A program made the position numbers and the translations under genes. A stretch of DNA of 64,000 nucleotides from Fusobacteriaceae bacterium. Its GTDB lineage: Bacteria > Fusobacteriota > Fusobacteriia > Fusobacteriales > Fusobacteriaceae. The stretch lies in assembly GCA_017984315.1 (NCBI GenBank), contig JAGNZR010000002.1, positions 28,650-92,649 on the forward strand, given 5' to 3'. Numbering within the stretch: position 1 is the stretch's first letter; each line of letters begins with the position of its first letter. Below are positions 1 to 8,876 of the stretch, piece after piece. The notes under the pieces are model-generated. The model saw only the letters and a list, made by a program, of their open reading frames with translations. It was not told where the DNA came from and searched no databases.

Positions 1-2051
1 GGTCTTCTTATATTTAATTTCTCCATCATTACTTCAAATCTCTCTCTATCCTCTGCTTCATCTATTTTATCAGCTGAAGTACCTAAAATTTTTACCCCTC
101 TTTTTTGTAAATCTTTAGCCAGTTTTATAGCTGTTTGTCCACCAAACTGAAGTATTACCCCTTCAGGCCCCTCTTTCTCTATAATATTCATAATATCCTC
201 TGTTACAAGGGGTTCAAAATATAACTTGTCCCCTGTAGAATAGTCTGTTGAAACAGTTTCTGGATTATTGTTGATTATTATACTTTCTATTCCAGCTTTT
301 TTTAAATATTTTATTGCGTGAACAGTGCAATAATCAAACTCTATCCCTTGACCTATTCTTATTGGACCTGATCCTATTACAATGATTTTTCTCTTATTAT
401 TTACCATTACTTCATCAAATTTATCATAAGTTGAGTAAAAATATGAAGTTTTTGCTGCAAACTCTCCTGCACATGTATCAACCATTTTATATACAGGTTT
501 TATTCCATACTCCACTCTTTTTGCATAAATGTCCTCTTCTCCTATCTCCATTAACTCCGCTATCCCTTTGTCTGAGAACCCTTTCTTTTTTAAGTTACGC
601 AGTTTTTTCTCTGTTAACTCTTCAAATGTAGTTCTTTTTAACTCCTCTTGCTGTTCAACTATCCATTGAATTTTTTCCATAAAAAACTTATCTATCCCTG
701 TTATCTTTTGCAATTTTTCTTTTATATAACCTCTTTTTAGCATCTCAGCTACTATAAAGATTCTTTCATCATCAGGTTTTACAACCTGCTCTTTTAGCTC
801 CTCTATTGTAAGCAGTGCCACAGCAGGGTGTTCTAAATTGTATCTACCTATCTCTAATGATCTAATCCCTTTTAAGAAAGCCGCTTCAAAACTGTTTCCT
901 ATTGCCATAATCTCACCAGTTGCCATCATCTTAGTTCCAAGGTGTCTATTAGCTTTTTTAAACTTGTCAAAAGGCCATTTTGGTATTTTTACCACTACAT
1001 AGTCCAATGCTGGTTCAAAACATGCATAACTATTCCCTGTAACTTCATTTATTATTTCATCCAGCTGATACCCTAAAGCTATTTTTGATGCTACTCTTGC
1101 TATTGGATATCCAGTTGCTTTAGAAGCTAATGCTGAAGATCTTGATACTCTTGGATTGATTTCTATAATTGCATATTCAAAAGATTTAGGGTTAAGTGCG
1201 AACTGTACATTACACCCTCCTACTATTCCTATCTCATTAATTATTTTTATTGAAGAGGTTCTTAGCATTTGATACTCTTTATCTGATAAAGTCTGTGATG
1301 GTGCTACTACTATTGAATCTCCTGTATGTACTCCAACTGGATCTATATTTTCCATATTACATATTGTTATACAGTTTCCATTTGAATCCCTAACCACTTC
1401 ATACTCTATCTCTTTCCATCCATAAATTGATTTTTCAACTAAAACTTGTCCAACTCTTGAAAGTGCTAACCCTTTTAGTAAAATCTCTTCCAACTCTTTA
1501 GGGTTATGTGCTATTCCACCACCAGTTCCCCCCAGTGTATATGCAGGTCTTATTACTACAGGATATCCCATTTTGCTTGCAACAGTATAACCATCTTCAA
1601 GTTTATCTACTATATAACTCTCAATTGTAGGCTCACCTATTTTATTCATTGCATCTCTAAAAAGCTCTCTGTCTTCCCCTCTTTTTATTGATTCAATAGA
1701 AGTTCCTATAACCCTTACATTGTATTTTTCTAAAACCCCTTTATCATGAAGCTCTACTGCTAAGTTAAGAGCTGTTTGTCCACCCATCCCTGCAAGTATT
1801 GAATCAGGTCTCTCTTTCTCTATTATTTTTTCAATATACTCCAGTGTAATTGGCTCTAAATAAATTCTATCTGCAACAGCTGTATCTGTCATTATTGATG
1901 CAGGGTTTGAGTTTACTAAAACAACCTCTATCCCCTCTTTTTTTAAAGTCTCACAAGCCTGGGTTCCTGAATAGTCAAACTCTGCTGCCTGCCCTATTAT
2001 TATCGGTCCTGATCCTATTATTAAGCATTTCTTTATATTTTTATCTAACAT
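1..2051 (-). CDS. carB: Carbamoyl-phosphate synthase large subunit (partial, C-terminus missing)
   Basis: The gene makes carbamoyl phosphate from bicarbonate, ATP and ammonia delivered by CarA, for pyrimidine and arginine synthesis. About 683 codons are visible of a protein normally near 1,070. Translation of the minus strand gives an N-terminus with [20 protein letters not shown], the ATP-grasp stretch [12 protein letters not shown], and [20 protein letters not shown]. The second synthetase half then begins with [15 protein letters not shown]. The window edge cuts inside this second half. The ATG overlaps the carA stop by one base (TAATG), so the two are translationally coupled. Family assignment is certain; the missing end is beyond the window. 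Confidence 0.97.
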   Translation of the reverse strand, partial: MLDKNIKKCLIIGSGPIIIGQAAEFDYSGTQACETLKKEGIEVVLVNSNPASIMTDTAVADRIYLEPITLEYIEKIIEKERPDSILAGMGGQTALNLAVELHDKGVLEKYNVRVIGTSIESIKRGEDRELFRDAMNKIGEPTIESYIVDKLEDGYTVASKMGYPVVIRPAYTLGGTGGGIAHNPKELEEILLKGLALSRVGQVLVEKSIYGWKEIEYEVVRDSNGNCITICNMENIDPVGVHTGDSIVVAPSQTLSDKEYQMLRTSSIKIINEIGIVGGCNVQFALNPKSFEYAIIEINPRVSRSSALASKATGYPIARVASKIALGYQLDEIINEVTGNSYACFEPALDYVVVKIPKWPFDKFKKANRHLGTKMMATGEIMAIGNSFEAAFLKGIRSLEIGRYNLEHPAVALLTIEELKEQVVKPDDERIFIVAEMLKRGYIKEKLQKITGIDKFFMEKIQWIVEQQEELKRTTFEELTEKKLRNLKKKGFSDKGIAELMEIGEEDIYAKRVEYGIKPVYKMVDTCAGEFAAKTSYFYSTYDKFDEVMVNNKRKIIVIGSGPIRIGQGIEFDYCTVHAIKYLKKAGIESIIINNNPETVSTDYSTGDKLYFEPLVTEDIMNIIEKEGPEGVILQFGGQTAIKLAKDLQKRGVKILGTSADKIDEAEDRERFEVMMEKLNIRR

Positions 2052-3118
2052 TATTTTCTTCCCCCTTTAATAGTCTCTAAAAAATCATCAAAAAGATAGT
2101 TTGAATCTTGAGGTCCTGGCCAAGCTTCAGGGTGATATTGCACACACATTATGTTTAGCTCTTTACTTCTCATCCCCTCTATTGAATTATCGTTTATATT
2201 TATGTGGGTAACTTCCATCTTTTCAGGCATTTTATCTACAACATACCCGTGATTCTGTGAAGTTATATATATTTTATTACGAGTAAGATCCTTCACTGGG
2301 TGATTTCCCCCTCTATGACCATACTTTAATTTTTTTGTGCTTCCATCTAACGCCCAAGCCAGTAGCTGATGTCCTAAACAGATTGCTATTATCGGTTTTA
2401 CTCCTAAAAGTTTCTTTATCTCGTTTATTACTCCTGTAAGCTCTGCAGGATCTCCAGGTCCGTTAGATAAAAATACTGCATCTACATTATGTTTTAAAAT
2501 CTCTTCAGCTGTTACATCCCATGGAAAAACTACCATAGAACAGTTTCTCGCTTTAAAATTTCTTAAAATATTTCTTTTTATTCCAAAATCCACTATACCT
2601 ATTTTAAATTGTGGGTTTTCTACATTTATTTCATAAATTTTTTTTGTACTTACTATAGAAACAGCATCAGTATTGCTAAATTTATCAAATCTCTCTTTTA
2701 TCTCTTTTTGTGTTAAATCTTTATCTGTTATAATAGACTTCATAGATCCATTTTCTCTTATTATTTTTGTTAACTCTCTTGTATCTAACCCTTTTATTCC
2801 AACAACACCATGTTGTTTCAAGAACCCTTCTACTGTCATTTCACATCTGAAATTATTAGGCAACTTTGCTAACTCCTTCACTATTAAAGCTTTCACTTTT
2901 ACACCATCTGATTCCATGTCATCTAAATTTATTCCGTAATTCCCAATTTGTGGATATGTCAAAACAACTGATTGACCATAATAAGATGGATCTGTTAGAA
3001 GCTCTTGATAACCAGTCATCCCTGTATTAAACACCAGCTCCCCAACACTCTCTTTTAAACTTCCAAAAAGTTTTCCTTCAAAAACCATCCCATTCTCCAA
3101 AATAAGTTTACCTTTCAT
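2051..3118 (-). CDS. carA: Carbamoyl-phosphate synthase small subunit (glutamine amidotransferase)
   Basis: CarA hydrolyses glutamine and channels ammonia to CarB. The N-terminal CPSase small-subunit domain ([10 protein letters not shown], near residues 30-40) is followed by a class I glutamine amidotransferase domain. That domain has the nucleophile Cys in AICLGHQ (about residue 247) and the His/Glu pair in [10 protein letters not shown] (about 329/331). Its length of 355 is normal. Two ATGs are adjacent; the second (3118) sits four bases after AGGAGG, while the first (3121) is almost on top of it, so 3118 is preferred. It is preceded by a terminator-like hairpin and a leader ORF that may regulate carAB by pyrimidine supply. 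Confidence 0.96.
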   Translation of the reverse strand: MKGKLILENGMVFEGKLFGSLKESVGELVFNTGMTGYQELLTDPSYYGQSVVLTYPQIGNYGINLDDMESDGVKVKALIVKELAKLPNNFRCEMTVEGFLKQHGVVGIKGLDTRELTKIIRENGSMKSIITDKDLTQKEIKERFDKFSNTDAVSIVSTKKIYEINVENPQFKIGIVDFGIKRNILRNFKARNCSMVVFPWDVTAEEILKHNVDAVFLSNGPGDPAELTGVINEIKKLLGVKPIIAICLGHQLLAWALDGSTKKLKYGHRGGNHPVKDLTRNKIYITSQNHGYVVDKMPEKMEVTHININDNSIEGMRSKELNIMCVQYHPEAWPGPQDSNYLFDDFLETIKGGRK

Positions 3119-3139
3119 CATTCCTCCTCGATTTTATCT

Positions 3140-3170
3140 AAAAAAAAAGGTATAGTCAAATGACTATACC
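3140..3170 (-). terminator. Intrinsic terminator/attenuator in the carA leader
   Basis: A perfect 10-bp inverted repeat (GGTATAGTCA at 3149-3158 and its complement at 3161-3170, two-base loop) is followed on the minus strand by nine U residues. It lies between the leader ORF and carA, about 20 bases before the carA ribosome binding site. The last base of the leader ORF stop codon (UAG, 3172-3170) is the first base of the 5' arm, so a ribosome at the stop would cover that arm. This geometry suggests a conditional attenuator and not a simple end-of-gene terminator; that role is an inference. Confidence 0.8.
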
Positions 3171-3385
3171 TAAAATAAATAATTATAAAATTTAAATGAA
3201 TTAATTGATAAGACACTTCTTCCATTATCGGATTTAATATCTTTAATAAATAAATTAAATCTAAAACCTAATAATTTATATATAAAATTCACTTTTGATG
3301 ATATTTTAATTTTAAAAATAGAAAATGTAGATAGTGCAGACAAATTTTTAATTTTTAATTTTAGCTTTCTTAATTTATCTAGCAT
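3170..3385 (-). CDS. Leader ORF upstream of carAB, 71 aa, possible attenuation leader peptide
   Basis: This short ORF has an excellent ribosome binding site (AGGAGG, five to six bases before ATG) and a good upstream promoter. It ends with the residues NYLF and a UAG that overlaps the carA attenuator hairpin. The product is basic, rich in K, L, F, N, S and I, and I recognise no domain. The last 25 or so transcribed bases before the hairpin are dominated by U and A, as needed for UTP-sensitive RNA polymerase pausing. By analogy with E. coli pyrL-pyrBI, it is probably a leader peptide whose translation prevents termination when UTP is low. It could instead be an ordinary small protein of unknown function. 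Confidence 0.6.
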   Translation of the reverse strand: MLDKLRKLKLKIKNLSALSTFSIFKIKISSKVNFIYKLLGFRFNLFIKDIKSDNGRSVLSINSFKFYNYLF

Positions 3386-3417
3386 TTTATTCCTCCTATT
3401 TTTTTCATCCTTTAGTT

Positions 3418-3445
3418 ATTATACACTTTTTATTAAAAATAGCAA
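3418..3445 (-). promoter_or_regulatory. Sigma-70-type promoter for the carA leader and carAB
   Basis: On the minus strand TTGCTA (3445-3440) and TATAAT (3423-3418) are separated by 16 bases, and the -10 box is preceded by GTG, giving a partly extended -10. Transcription would start near 3410, giving a leader RNA of roughly 290 bases before carA. That RNA would contain the 71-codon ORF and the attenuator hairpin. Confidence 0.6.
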
Positions 3446-3579
3446 TATTTTTTTATTATATTTTTAAGTTTTTTCAATTATTTATTTCTGAATATTTTTG
3501 AATACAACATTTTATTAACATTCTAATTTTTTTATTATATAATACCTTAAATATACAATATATATAAATAGGAGATCTT

Positions 3580-4605
3580 ATGAAAAATGAATTAAAAAGA
3601 CTTTTGTTTACAGTTTCTGCAATCATTCTACTTATTTCTACTGGAACTTTTGGTTATATTTATATTGAAAATTTAACTTTTTTAAACGCTTTATATATGA
3701 CTGTTATAACTCTTTCTAGTGTTGGATTTTCAGAAGTCACTCCACTTTCAACTGAAGGTAAAATTTTCACTATTTTTGTTATTTTAAGCGGAATCACTAT
3801 TTTTTTATACCTACTTGGAGTTATAACTTCTATTATTTTAGAAGGATTTTTTATCGATTATATTAAAGGAGTTAAAATGAAAAAATTAATTAACAATTTA
3901 GAAAAACATACAATTATTGTAGGATATGGTAGAACTGGAGAAAATTTAGTTGATAATTTTATAAAAAATAATACCCCTTTTGTACTGATAGAAAATAGTT
4001 TAGATGCTATTGATAGATTTAAAATTAAATATCCATTGAAAAATTTTTTATATATCTGTGGAGATGCTACAGATGACCAAACTTTAATAGATGCAGGAAT
4101 TAAAAAAGCTGCAACATTCATCCCTGTTCTTTCTAATGATGCTGACAATCTTTTTACAACTATGAGTGCAAAATTTTTAAATCCTAACCTCAATATAATT
4201 GCTAGAGTAAATGATAATCACAACTCAGCTAAACTTAAAAAAGCTGGTGCCAATGTTGTTTTATCCCCACATGAAGTAACTGCTAGAAGAATTTATAATT
4301 TAGCCACTGAAAATAATATTTTAACTTTTACTGACTTTATGGAAAATTATCAAAATACTAAAGATATAACTCTATCAAAGGTAAAAATATGTCATTCATC
4401 TCCAGTTATCGGTAAAAATTTAATTGAACTTGAAATTCCTAAAAAAACAGGTTTAATTATTATCGGTATTGGACATGATAATTATGTGAATTTTAACCCT
4501 GATCCACATACAGTTATTGATGAAGGAAATACACTTCTCACAATGGGAACATTTAATCAAATAAAAAAGTTAGAGCACCTGTGTAAGTGTGAGTCTGAAT
4601 TTTAA
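3580..4605 (+). CDS. Two-TM potassium channel with RCK (TrkA-N/TrkA-C) domains
   Basis: This is an MthK-like ligand-gated K+ channel subunit of 341 residues. TM1 spans about residues 8-28. A pore helix and filter lie at about 36-52 (TLSSVGFSE), and TM2 at about 62-92. The RCK/TrkA-N Rossmann domain begins near 112 with IIVGYGRTGENLVD and binds a nucleotide or Ca2+ ligand. A TrkA-C domain follows from about residue 262. The filter reads SVGFS where most channels have TVGYG or TVGFG, so selectivity or conductance could differ. AGGAG precedes the ATG by five bases. It stands alone between the divergent carAB leader and a bidirectional terminator. Confidence 0.88.
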   Translation: MKNELKRLLFTVSAIILLISTGTFGYIYIENLTFLNALYMTVITLSSVGFSEVTPLSTEGKIFTIFVILSGITIFLYLLGVITSIILEGFFIDYIKGVKMKKLINNLEKHTIIVGYGRTGENLVDNFIKNNTPFVLIENSLDAIDRFKIKYPLKNFLYICGDATDDQTLIDAGIKKAATFIPVLSNDADNLFTTMSAKFLNPNLNIIARVNDNHNSAKLKKAGANVVLSPHEVTARRIYNLATENNILTFTDFMENYQNTKDITLSKVKICHSSPVIGKNLIELEIPKKTGLIIIGIGHDNYVNFNPDPHTVIDEGNTLLTMGTFNQIKKLEHLCKCESEF

Positions 4606-4610
4606 AGAAA

Positions 4611-4674
4611 AAGAGGCCATCCCAAAAAGAAATCAAAGTAACTGTTTCCTTTTTGGGTAAAGCCTCTTTTTTAA
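4611..4674. terminator. Bidirectional terminator between the K+ channel and citF
   Basis: A long stem is formed by AAGAGGC (4611-4617) with GCCTCTT (4662-4668), enclosing a second stem CCCAAAAAG (4621-4629) with CTTTTTGGG (4649-4657). A T-run follows on the plus strand, and CTCTTTTTCTTT follows on the minus strand. It can therefore end both the converging channel and citF transcripts. Confidence 0.85.
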
Positions 4675-4702
4675 TAACCAAGTTACAATTTATTTTTTGT
4701 AA

Positions 4703-6244
4703 CTATTTTTTTATTTTCTTTAATACGTCAACTACTGAACCATCTCTGTATTGTACTACTGCTACAATTTTATCTTCAAATTCGATATCTTTTGCTTTTC
4801 CTGTCATTTTATCTGCAATAGCTTTTAACTCTTCCATTGTTTTTATAGGTAAATTTGAATCTTTAAATCTCTCTAATAGATCTTTTCTTAATGGATTAAT
4901 TGCTATCCCTCTTTCAGTTACTAAAATATCTACTGTCTCTCCTGGAGTAGTTACTGTTGTAACTCTGTCTTTAATAACAGAGATTCTTGCATTAACTAAT
5001 TGAGAAACTATAACGCAGCATTTTGAACCAGCAGCAGTGTCAGCATGTCCTCCTGATCCTCCCATAATTACTCCGTCAGAACCAGTTGTAACATTTACAT
5101 TGAAGTCTGTATCAATCTCTGTTGCTCCTAGGATAACAACATCTAAATTATTAACTACTGCTCCTTTATTGTTTGCATTAGCATACATAGATGCTGACAT
5201 AGTTATATGCCCTTTATTTTCTTTTGCAGATTTTATAGCATCTAAATCAAAACACTGTACATCAAAAAGTTTTCTGAATAACCCCTCTTTATACATATCA
5301 ACTATATAACCAGTTATTCCTCCTGAAGCAAAAGAACCTACTATCTCTTTCTCTTTCATCAGTGATTTAAGTTCTGATGCAACTGCTAAGGAGATTCCCC
5401 CTGCACCTGTTTGAAAACTCATTTCATTTTTTAAATACCCTGATTGTTCAATAAATTTAGTTGTAAGTCCTGCTATTTTTAAACCAATTGGATCTTTTGT
5501 AATCTGTGTAGTTCCTGATACAATCCCTTTCGGATCTCCTATTGCATCTACAACTAAAACATAATCTATATTTGTCTGATCAATCTCTATTGTTTCATTT
5601 GGGTAAGCTACTAAATTATCTGTTATGGCAATAACAACATTAGCCCATTGTGCATCTGAGTGTGCATAACCCATTGCTCCACAAGCTGACTTTCCTTCAA
5701 TTCCATTTGTATTTCCATATTCATCTGAAGTTGGAGCAGCTAAGAAAGCAAAATCAATAGTTACTTCTCCAGTTTCTAATATTCTTGCTCTTCCACCATG
5801 TGTGTGCATAACTACTGGCTTTGCCATTTTACCCTCTGATATAGTTTTTGCCACTGGTCCAGAGATATATGCTGAATATATTTGAGTTACTGTTCCATCT
5901 TCTATTAATGGCACTAACATTTTATGACATGGAAATATTGAAGAAGCAAATATTCTGATATCTTTATACCCTCTTTTTGCTATCTCTCCCATAACCATAG
6001 GTAAAATAAAATCTCCATTTCTTAAATGATGGTGAAAAGATATTGTCATTCCATTTTTTAATTCTAATTTATCTAATAAAGAGTTCAAATCTTTATGTAA
6101 TTTACTTTCACCTGGTAAAACTGCTTTAAATGTTGAATTTTTTTTATGAATTCCAACTTTATTATTTAAAAATCCATTGTAATGAATAACTTCTCCATAC
6201 CCATCTATATAATCAGGAACTTCTCTTCCTAAAATATTTTTCAT
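4703..6244 (-). CDS. citF: Citrate/citramalate lyase alpha subunit (acyl-ACP transferase)
   Basis: The alpha subunit exchanges acetyl for the incoming hydroxy-acid on the acyl-carrier subunit, giving the citryl- or citramalyl-ACP thioester. The protein is a full-length CitF of 513 residues from MKNILGREVPDY, with the family sequences FHHHLRNGD near the N-terminus and GSGGHADTAAGSKC toward the C-terminus. I place the start at 6244, behind AGAGGTG, because the longer frame needs a TTG without a site. It is the last gene of glmS-L-E-mal-citD-E-F. No citC, citX or citG is present in the window. The operon context suggests that the substrate is citramalate. Confidence 0.9.
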   Translation of the reverse strand: MKNILGREVPDYIDGYGEVIHYNGFLNNKVGIHKKNSTFKAVLPGESKLHKDLNSLLDKLELKNGMTISFHHHLRNGDFILPMVMGEIAKRGYKDIRIFASSIFPCHKMLVPLIEDGTVTQIYSAYISGPVAKTISEGKMAKPVVMHTHGGRARILETGEVTIDFAFLAAPTSDEYGNTNGIEGKSACGAMGYAHSDAQWANVVIAITDNLVAYPNETIEIDQTNIDYVLVVDAIGDPKGIVSGTTQITKDPIGLKIAGLTTKFIEQSGYLKNEMSFQTGAGGISLAVASELKSLMKEKEIVGSFASGGITGYIVDMYKEGLFRKLFDVQCFDLDAIKSAKENKGHITMSASMYANANNKGAVVNNLDVVILGATEIDTDFNVNVTTGSDGVIMGGSGGHADTAAGSKCCVIVSQLVNARISVIKDRVTTVTTPGETVDILVTERGIAINPLRKDLLERFKDSNLPIKTMEELKAIADKMTGKAKDIEFEDKIVAVVQYRDGSVVDVLKKIKK

Positions 6245-6269
6245 TATTATAAGCACCTCTCTTTTTTTA

Positions 6270-7142
6270 TTAATCAATAAGACCAGTTAATCTTGCTATA
6301 TTTAAAGTGTGTATTGCACGGTTGATTATTGGTAAATCTACCATTTTTCCATCTAGTGAAAATACACCAAGACCATTCTTTTCAGCTTCTTCTTTAGCTT
6401 CCATAACTCTTGTGGCATGTCTAATTTCTTGAGCTGTTGGGGCAAATGAAGTATGAATAGTGTCAATCTGTCTAGGGTTAATTGCTAACTTACCTGTAAA
6501 CCCTAACATTTTAGCCTTAGCTGTATCCATTGCAAGTCCTACATAATCATTAGTATCAGTAAATGGAGTATCTATTGCATCTATTTTTAAAGCTTTACAT
6601 GCATTTACAACTCTTCCTCTTGCATAAGAAAGTTCTTCTGAATCATAAGTTCTTTTAACACCTAAATCTGCCGCTAAGTCCTCTCCACCTAATAATACAG
6701 ATATGCATCTTGGTGACATCTGGATTGTCTCAAATACTTTTTCAACACCCATTGTTGTTTCAACTAGTGCATGGATTTTAATTGAACCTTGTTCAAATCC
6801 TTCCTCTTTTTCTATTTTAGTTAAAGCTTCATCTAAAAATTTCATATCCTCAGGTACTGCTTTAGGTAAAAGGATAGCATCAGGCTTTAATCTTCCCATC
6901 ATATCTATATCAGCTAATGCATAAGGTGTAGATAATGGATTTATTCTAATAACTACTTCTGTATCTCCATAATCTCTAGTTTTCATAGCCTGTCTTATTA
7001 AATATCTAGCTGAATCTTTTTCAGATAATGCAACAGCATCTTCTAAATCAAATATTACCGAATCTGCACCAAAAATATCCGCTGTTTGAAGCATCCCTGG
7101 GTTATTTCCAGGCATAAATAACATAGTTCTTCTTAATTCCAT
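6270..7142 (-). CDS. citE: Citrate/citramalate lyase beta subunit (citryl/citramalyl-ACP lyase)
   Basis: The beta subunit cleaves the acyl-ACP: oxaloacetate would leave from citryl-ACP, or pyruvate from citramalyl-ACP. The 290-residue HpcH/HpaI-type TIM barrel shows RRTMLFMPGNNPGM at the N-terminus, the metal-site region FDLEDAV, RINP, LLPKAV, and an ALVET acidic motif near residue 155. It is typical in length. The ATG overlaps the citD stop by one base. Sequence alone does not tell citrate from citramalate specificity; position directly after methylaspartate ammonia-lyase and citD favours citramalate. Confidence 0.93.
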   Translation of the reverse strand: MELRRTMLFMPGNNPGMLQTADIFGADSVIFDLEDAVALSEKDSARYLIRQAMKTRDYGDTEVVIRINPLSTPYALADIDMMGRLKPDAILLPKAVPEDMKFLDEALTKIEKEEGFEQGSIKIHALVETTMGVEKVFETIQMSPRCISVLLGGEDLAADLGVKRTYDSEELSYARGRVVNACKALKIDAIDTPFTDTNDYVGLAMDTAKAKMLGFTGKLAINPRQIDTIHTSFAPTAQEIRHATRVMEAKEEAEKNGLGVFSLDGKMVDLPIINRAIHTLNIARLTGLID

Positions 7143-7408
7143 TAATTTATACCCCCTCTTCTTACTGCTCCTTCAACTCTTGCTTTTATTGTGTAATTTA
7201 ATGCACCTTTATCTTGAGCATTTACTTTTACAGAGGTTACACCTAACTCTTTAAGAGTTTCTTCTATTACTGCTCTTATTTCATCACCAAACTGCTTAGT
7301 AACACTACTTTCTAATTCAATCTCTATTCCGTCATTTGATGGAGTCAAAACTATATATATATCATTAGATTCTAAAGTTCCACATTTAGAACTATTTTTT
7401 ATTGTCAT
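7142..7408 (-). CDS. citD: Citrate/citramalate lyase gamma subunit (acyl carrier protein)
   Basis: This 88-residue acyl carrier bears the 2'-(5''-phosphoribosyl)-3'-dephospho-CoA prosthetic group. The attachment serine is visible as Ser14 in CGTLESND, matching the known Ser14 of the family. It begins the citDEF gene set and overlaps citE by one base. The start is supported by GAGGGG about 7 bases upstream. The prosthetic-group enzymes CitX and CitG and the ligase CitC are not encoded nearby and must lie elsewhere if the lyase is active. Confidence 0.93.
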   Translation of the reverse strand: MTIKNSSKCGTLESNDIYIVLTPSNDGIEIELESSVTKQFGDEIRAVIEETLKELGVTSVKVNAQDKGALNYTIKARVEGAVRRGGIN

Positions 7409-7448
7409 ATACTACACCCCTCTTTACATTAATATATACTCAAAAGTA

Positions 7449-7476
7449 AGAGGTTGACCTTAAAAAGTCAACCTCT
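7449..7476 (-). other. Intercistronic hairpin between mal and citD
   Basis: A 10-bp perfect inverted repeat (AGAGGTTGAC, 7449-7458, with GTCAACCTCT, 7467-7476) has an eight-base loop. On the minus strand it is followed by UUACUUUUGAG, only a weak U-tract, so it may act as a leaky terminator or a 3'-end stabiliser for the upstream message. The plus-strand side has TTTT, but no plus-strand gene ends here. Confidence 0.6.
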
Positions 7477-7524
7477 TTTTAAGCTTTATAAAGTTTTAGC
7501 AAACTTACTTAGCCGTTATAATTT

Positions 7525-8769
7525 TTATTTTTTCTTTCTGTTAACTAATGCCATTACTCTGCTCATTTCGTTTCCAACGATCATGATACCCTCGTCAACA
7601 CCCATTCCTGGTTTAGCTAATACTTGTAAAGCTCCACAAGCCATTGCTATGTTTGTTGTAACTTCTGCAGATCTGTTAGTTTCGTTACAAGTTCCACCTG
7701 AATATGAACCGATTCCTACTTTGTTACAGTAGATGATAGCGTCAGCTATGTTGTTAACTCCTCCTAAATCTGGAGTTTTAATTTGAACTACGTGTCCAGC
7801 TTTTGCATCAGCAAAGGCTTTGATATCCTCTAAAGTATTGCACCATTCGTCAGCAACTAACTCAACAGCCATACCTCTTCTATCTACTTCTGCAGTTAAA
7901 GCTGATAAAGCATCGATTTGCCCTTGTAAACTTCCAACATCCATTGGTCCTTCTATTCTTAATTTGTATGGTTTAGCTGCTTCAACTAAAGTTCCGATAT
8001 AGTCAGCCATTACCATTGTATCACAGTTGAAAGCTTGTCCAATTGTTCCATATACATCAATATGCATAATTGGGTTATAGTTAGAATCTGATCTTAATGA
8101 AGTGATTCTATCTCTTAACCAGATTACATAATCTCTTAAGATTGATCCATCTTTACCTAATTTAGTTTCAACATGGTTTATTAATGCGTGTGGTAAAACG
8201 TCAGCTTGCTTGATGATCATTTTATCAGCGTTTAATTTTCTGTCATCTCCAGATTGAGTGAATATTGGTCTTCTAGAAATTTCTACTCCTGGAGCATACT
8301 CTTTATTGATAACCTCAGCCATTGTACATTTGTTAACTTTTGAAGCTGCATCTAATATAGCTTGAGTTATTCCGTATCTGATAGCTGTATGTAATCTTTT
8401 ACCGTTTATAGTCATTTTATCAAACTCTTCAGCTAATGCTTTGAAAGATGAAACATCTCTTCCAATTAATTTTGGAGCGATATCTTTTTCGATAACTGGG
8501 ATAAAATCAGCAGCTAAGAATAATGGATCTCTTCCTCCCGCACCTGAGTATTGAACTGCAGCACAGTCTCCGTAAGCTACTTGTCCATCTTCTAATATGA
8601 TCATAACAGAGATTGATTCTCCTGTTTGTCTGATAGATGTAAATCCTTCAGTTAAAGGTTTCCCGATATAAGCCATTCCATCATGCCCTGCTCCAGCTTT
8701 TATAGCAGCCTGGTCATCAAAATAAAATCCTGTTCTTCCTGCTGAACAAACGATATCAACTATTTTCAT
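7525..8769 (-). CDS. mal: Methylaspartate ammonia-lyase
   Basis: The enzyme eliminates ammonia from (2S,3S)-3-methylaspartate to give mesaconate, the second step of the methylaspartate route of glutamate fermentation. The 414-residue protein belongs to the enolase superfamily. Every known catalytic residue can be placed at its usual number: His194 (VLPHALIN), Asp238, Glu273 and Asp307 as metal ligands, and Lys331 as the base in QIKTPDLGG. It lies between glmE and citD, and hairpins flank it on both sides. It starts at ATG 8769 behind GGGAG. Confidence 0.97.
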   Translation of the reverse strand: MKIVDIVCSAGRTGFYFDDQAAIKAGAGHDGMAYIGKPLTEGFTSIRQTGESISVMIILEDGQVAYGDCAAVQYSGAGGRDPLFLAADFIPVIEKDIAPKLIGRDVSSFKALAEEFDKMTINGKRLHTAIRYGITQAILDAASKVNKCTMAEVINKEYAPGVEISRRPIFTQSGDDRKLNADKMIIKQADVLPHALINHVETKLGKDGSILRDYVIWLRDRITSLRSDSNYNPIMHIDVYGTIGQAFNCDTMVMADYIGTLVEAAKPYKLRIEGPMDVGSLQGQIDALSALTAEVDRRGMAVELVADEWCNTLEDIKAFADAKAGHVVQIKTPDLGGVNNIADAIIYCNKVGIGSYSGGTCNETNRSAEVTTNIAMACGALQVLAKPGMGVDEGIMIVGNEMSRVMALVNRKKK

Positions 8770-8816
8770 TTTTTACTCTCCCTTTAAATTAAAATTTTTA
8801 TTTTTTAAACTTAGTG

Positions 8817-8844
8817 CATAGCATGAGAACACTTTCATGCTATG
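8817..8844 (-). other. Intercistronic hairpin between glmE and mal
   Basis: A perfect 10-bp inverted repeat (CATAGCATGA, 8817-8826, with TCATGCTATG, 8835-8844) has an eight-base loop and no following U-run on the minus strand. It is probably an RNA-stability or processing element within the operon, not a terminator. The function is inferred. Confidence 0.55.
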
Positions 8845-8876
8845 ACTACAGTTTTACTTACCTATCTTAATATTAA

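Noticed and set aside
4703-7408. Horizontally acquired citrate fermentation cluster
   Set aside because: Codon use and G+C look like the neighbours, and citC, citX, citG and a citrate carrier are absent; the methylaspartate operon context explains these genes better.
7449-7484. Terminator for a plus-strand transcript
   Set aside because: The plus-strand side has TTTT, but no plus-strand gene ends before it; I list it as an intercistronic hairpin of the minus-strand operon.
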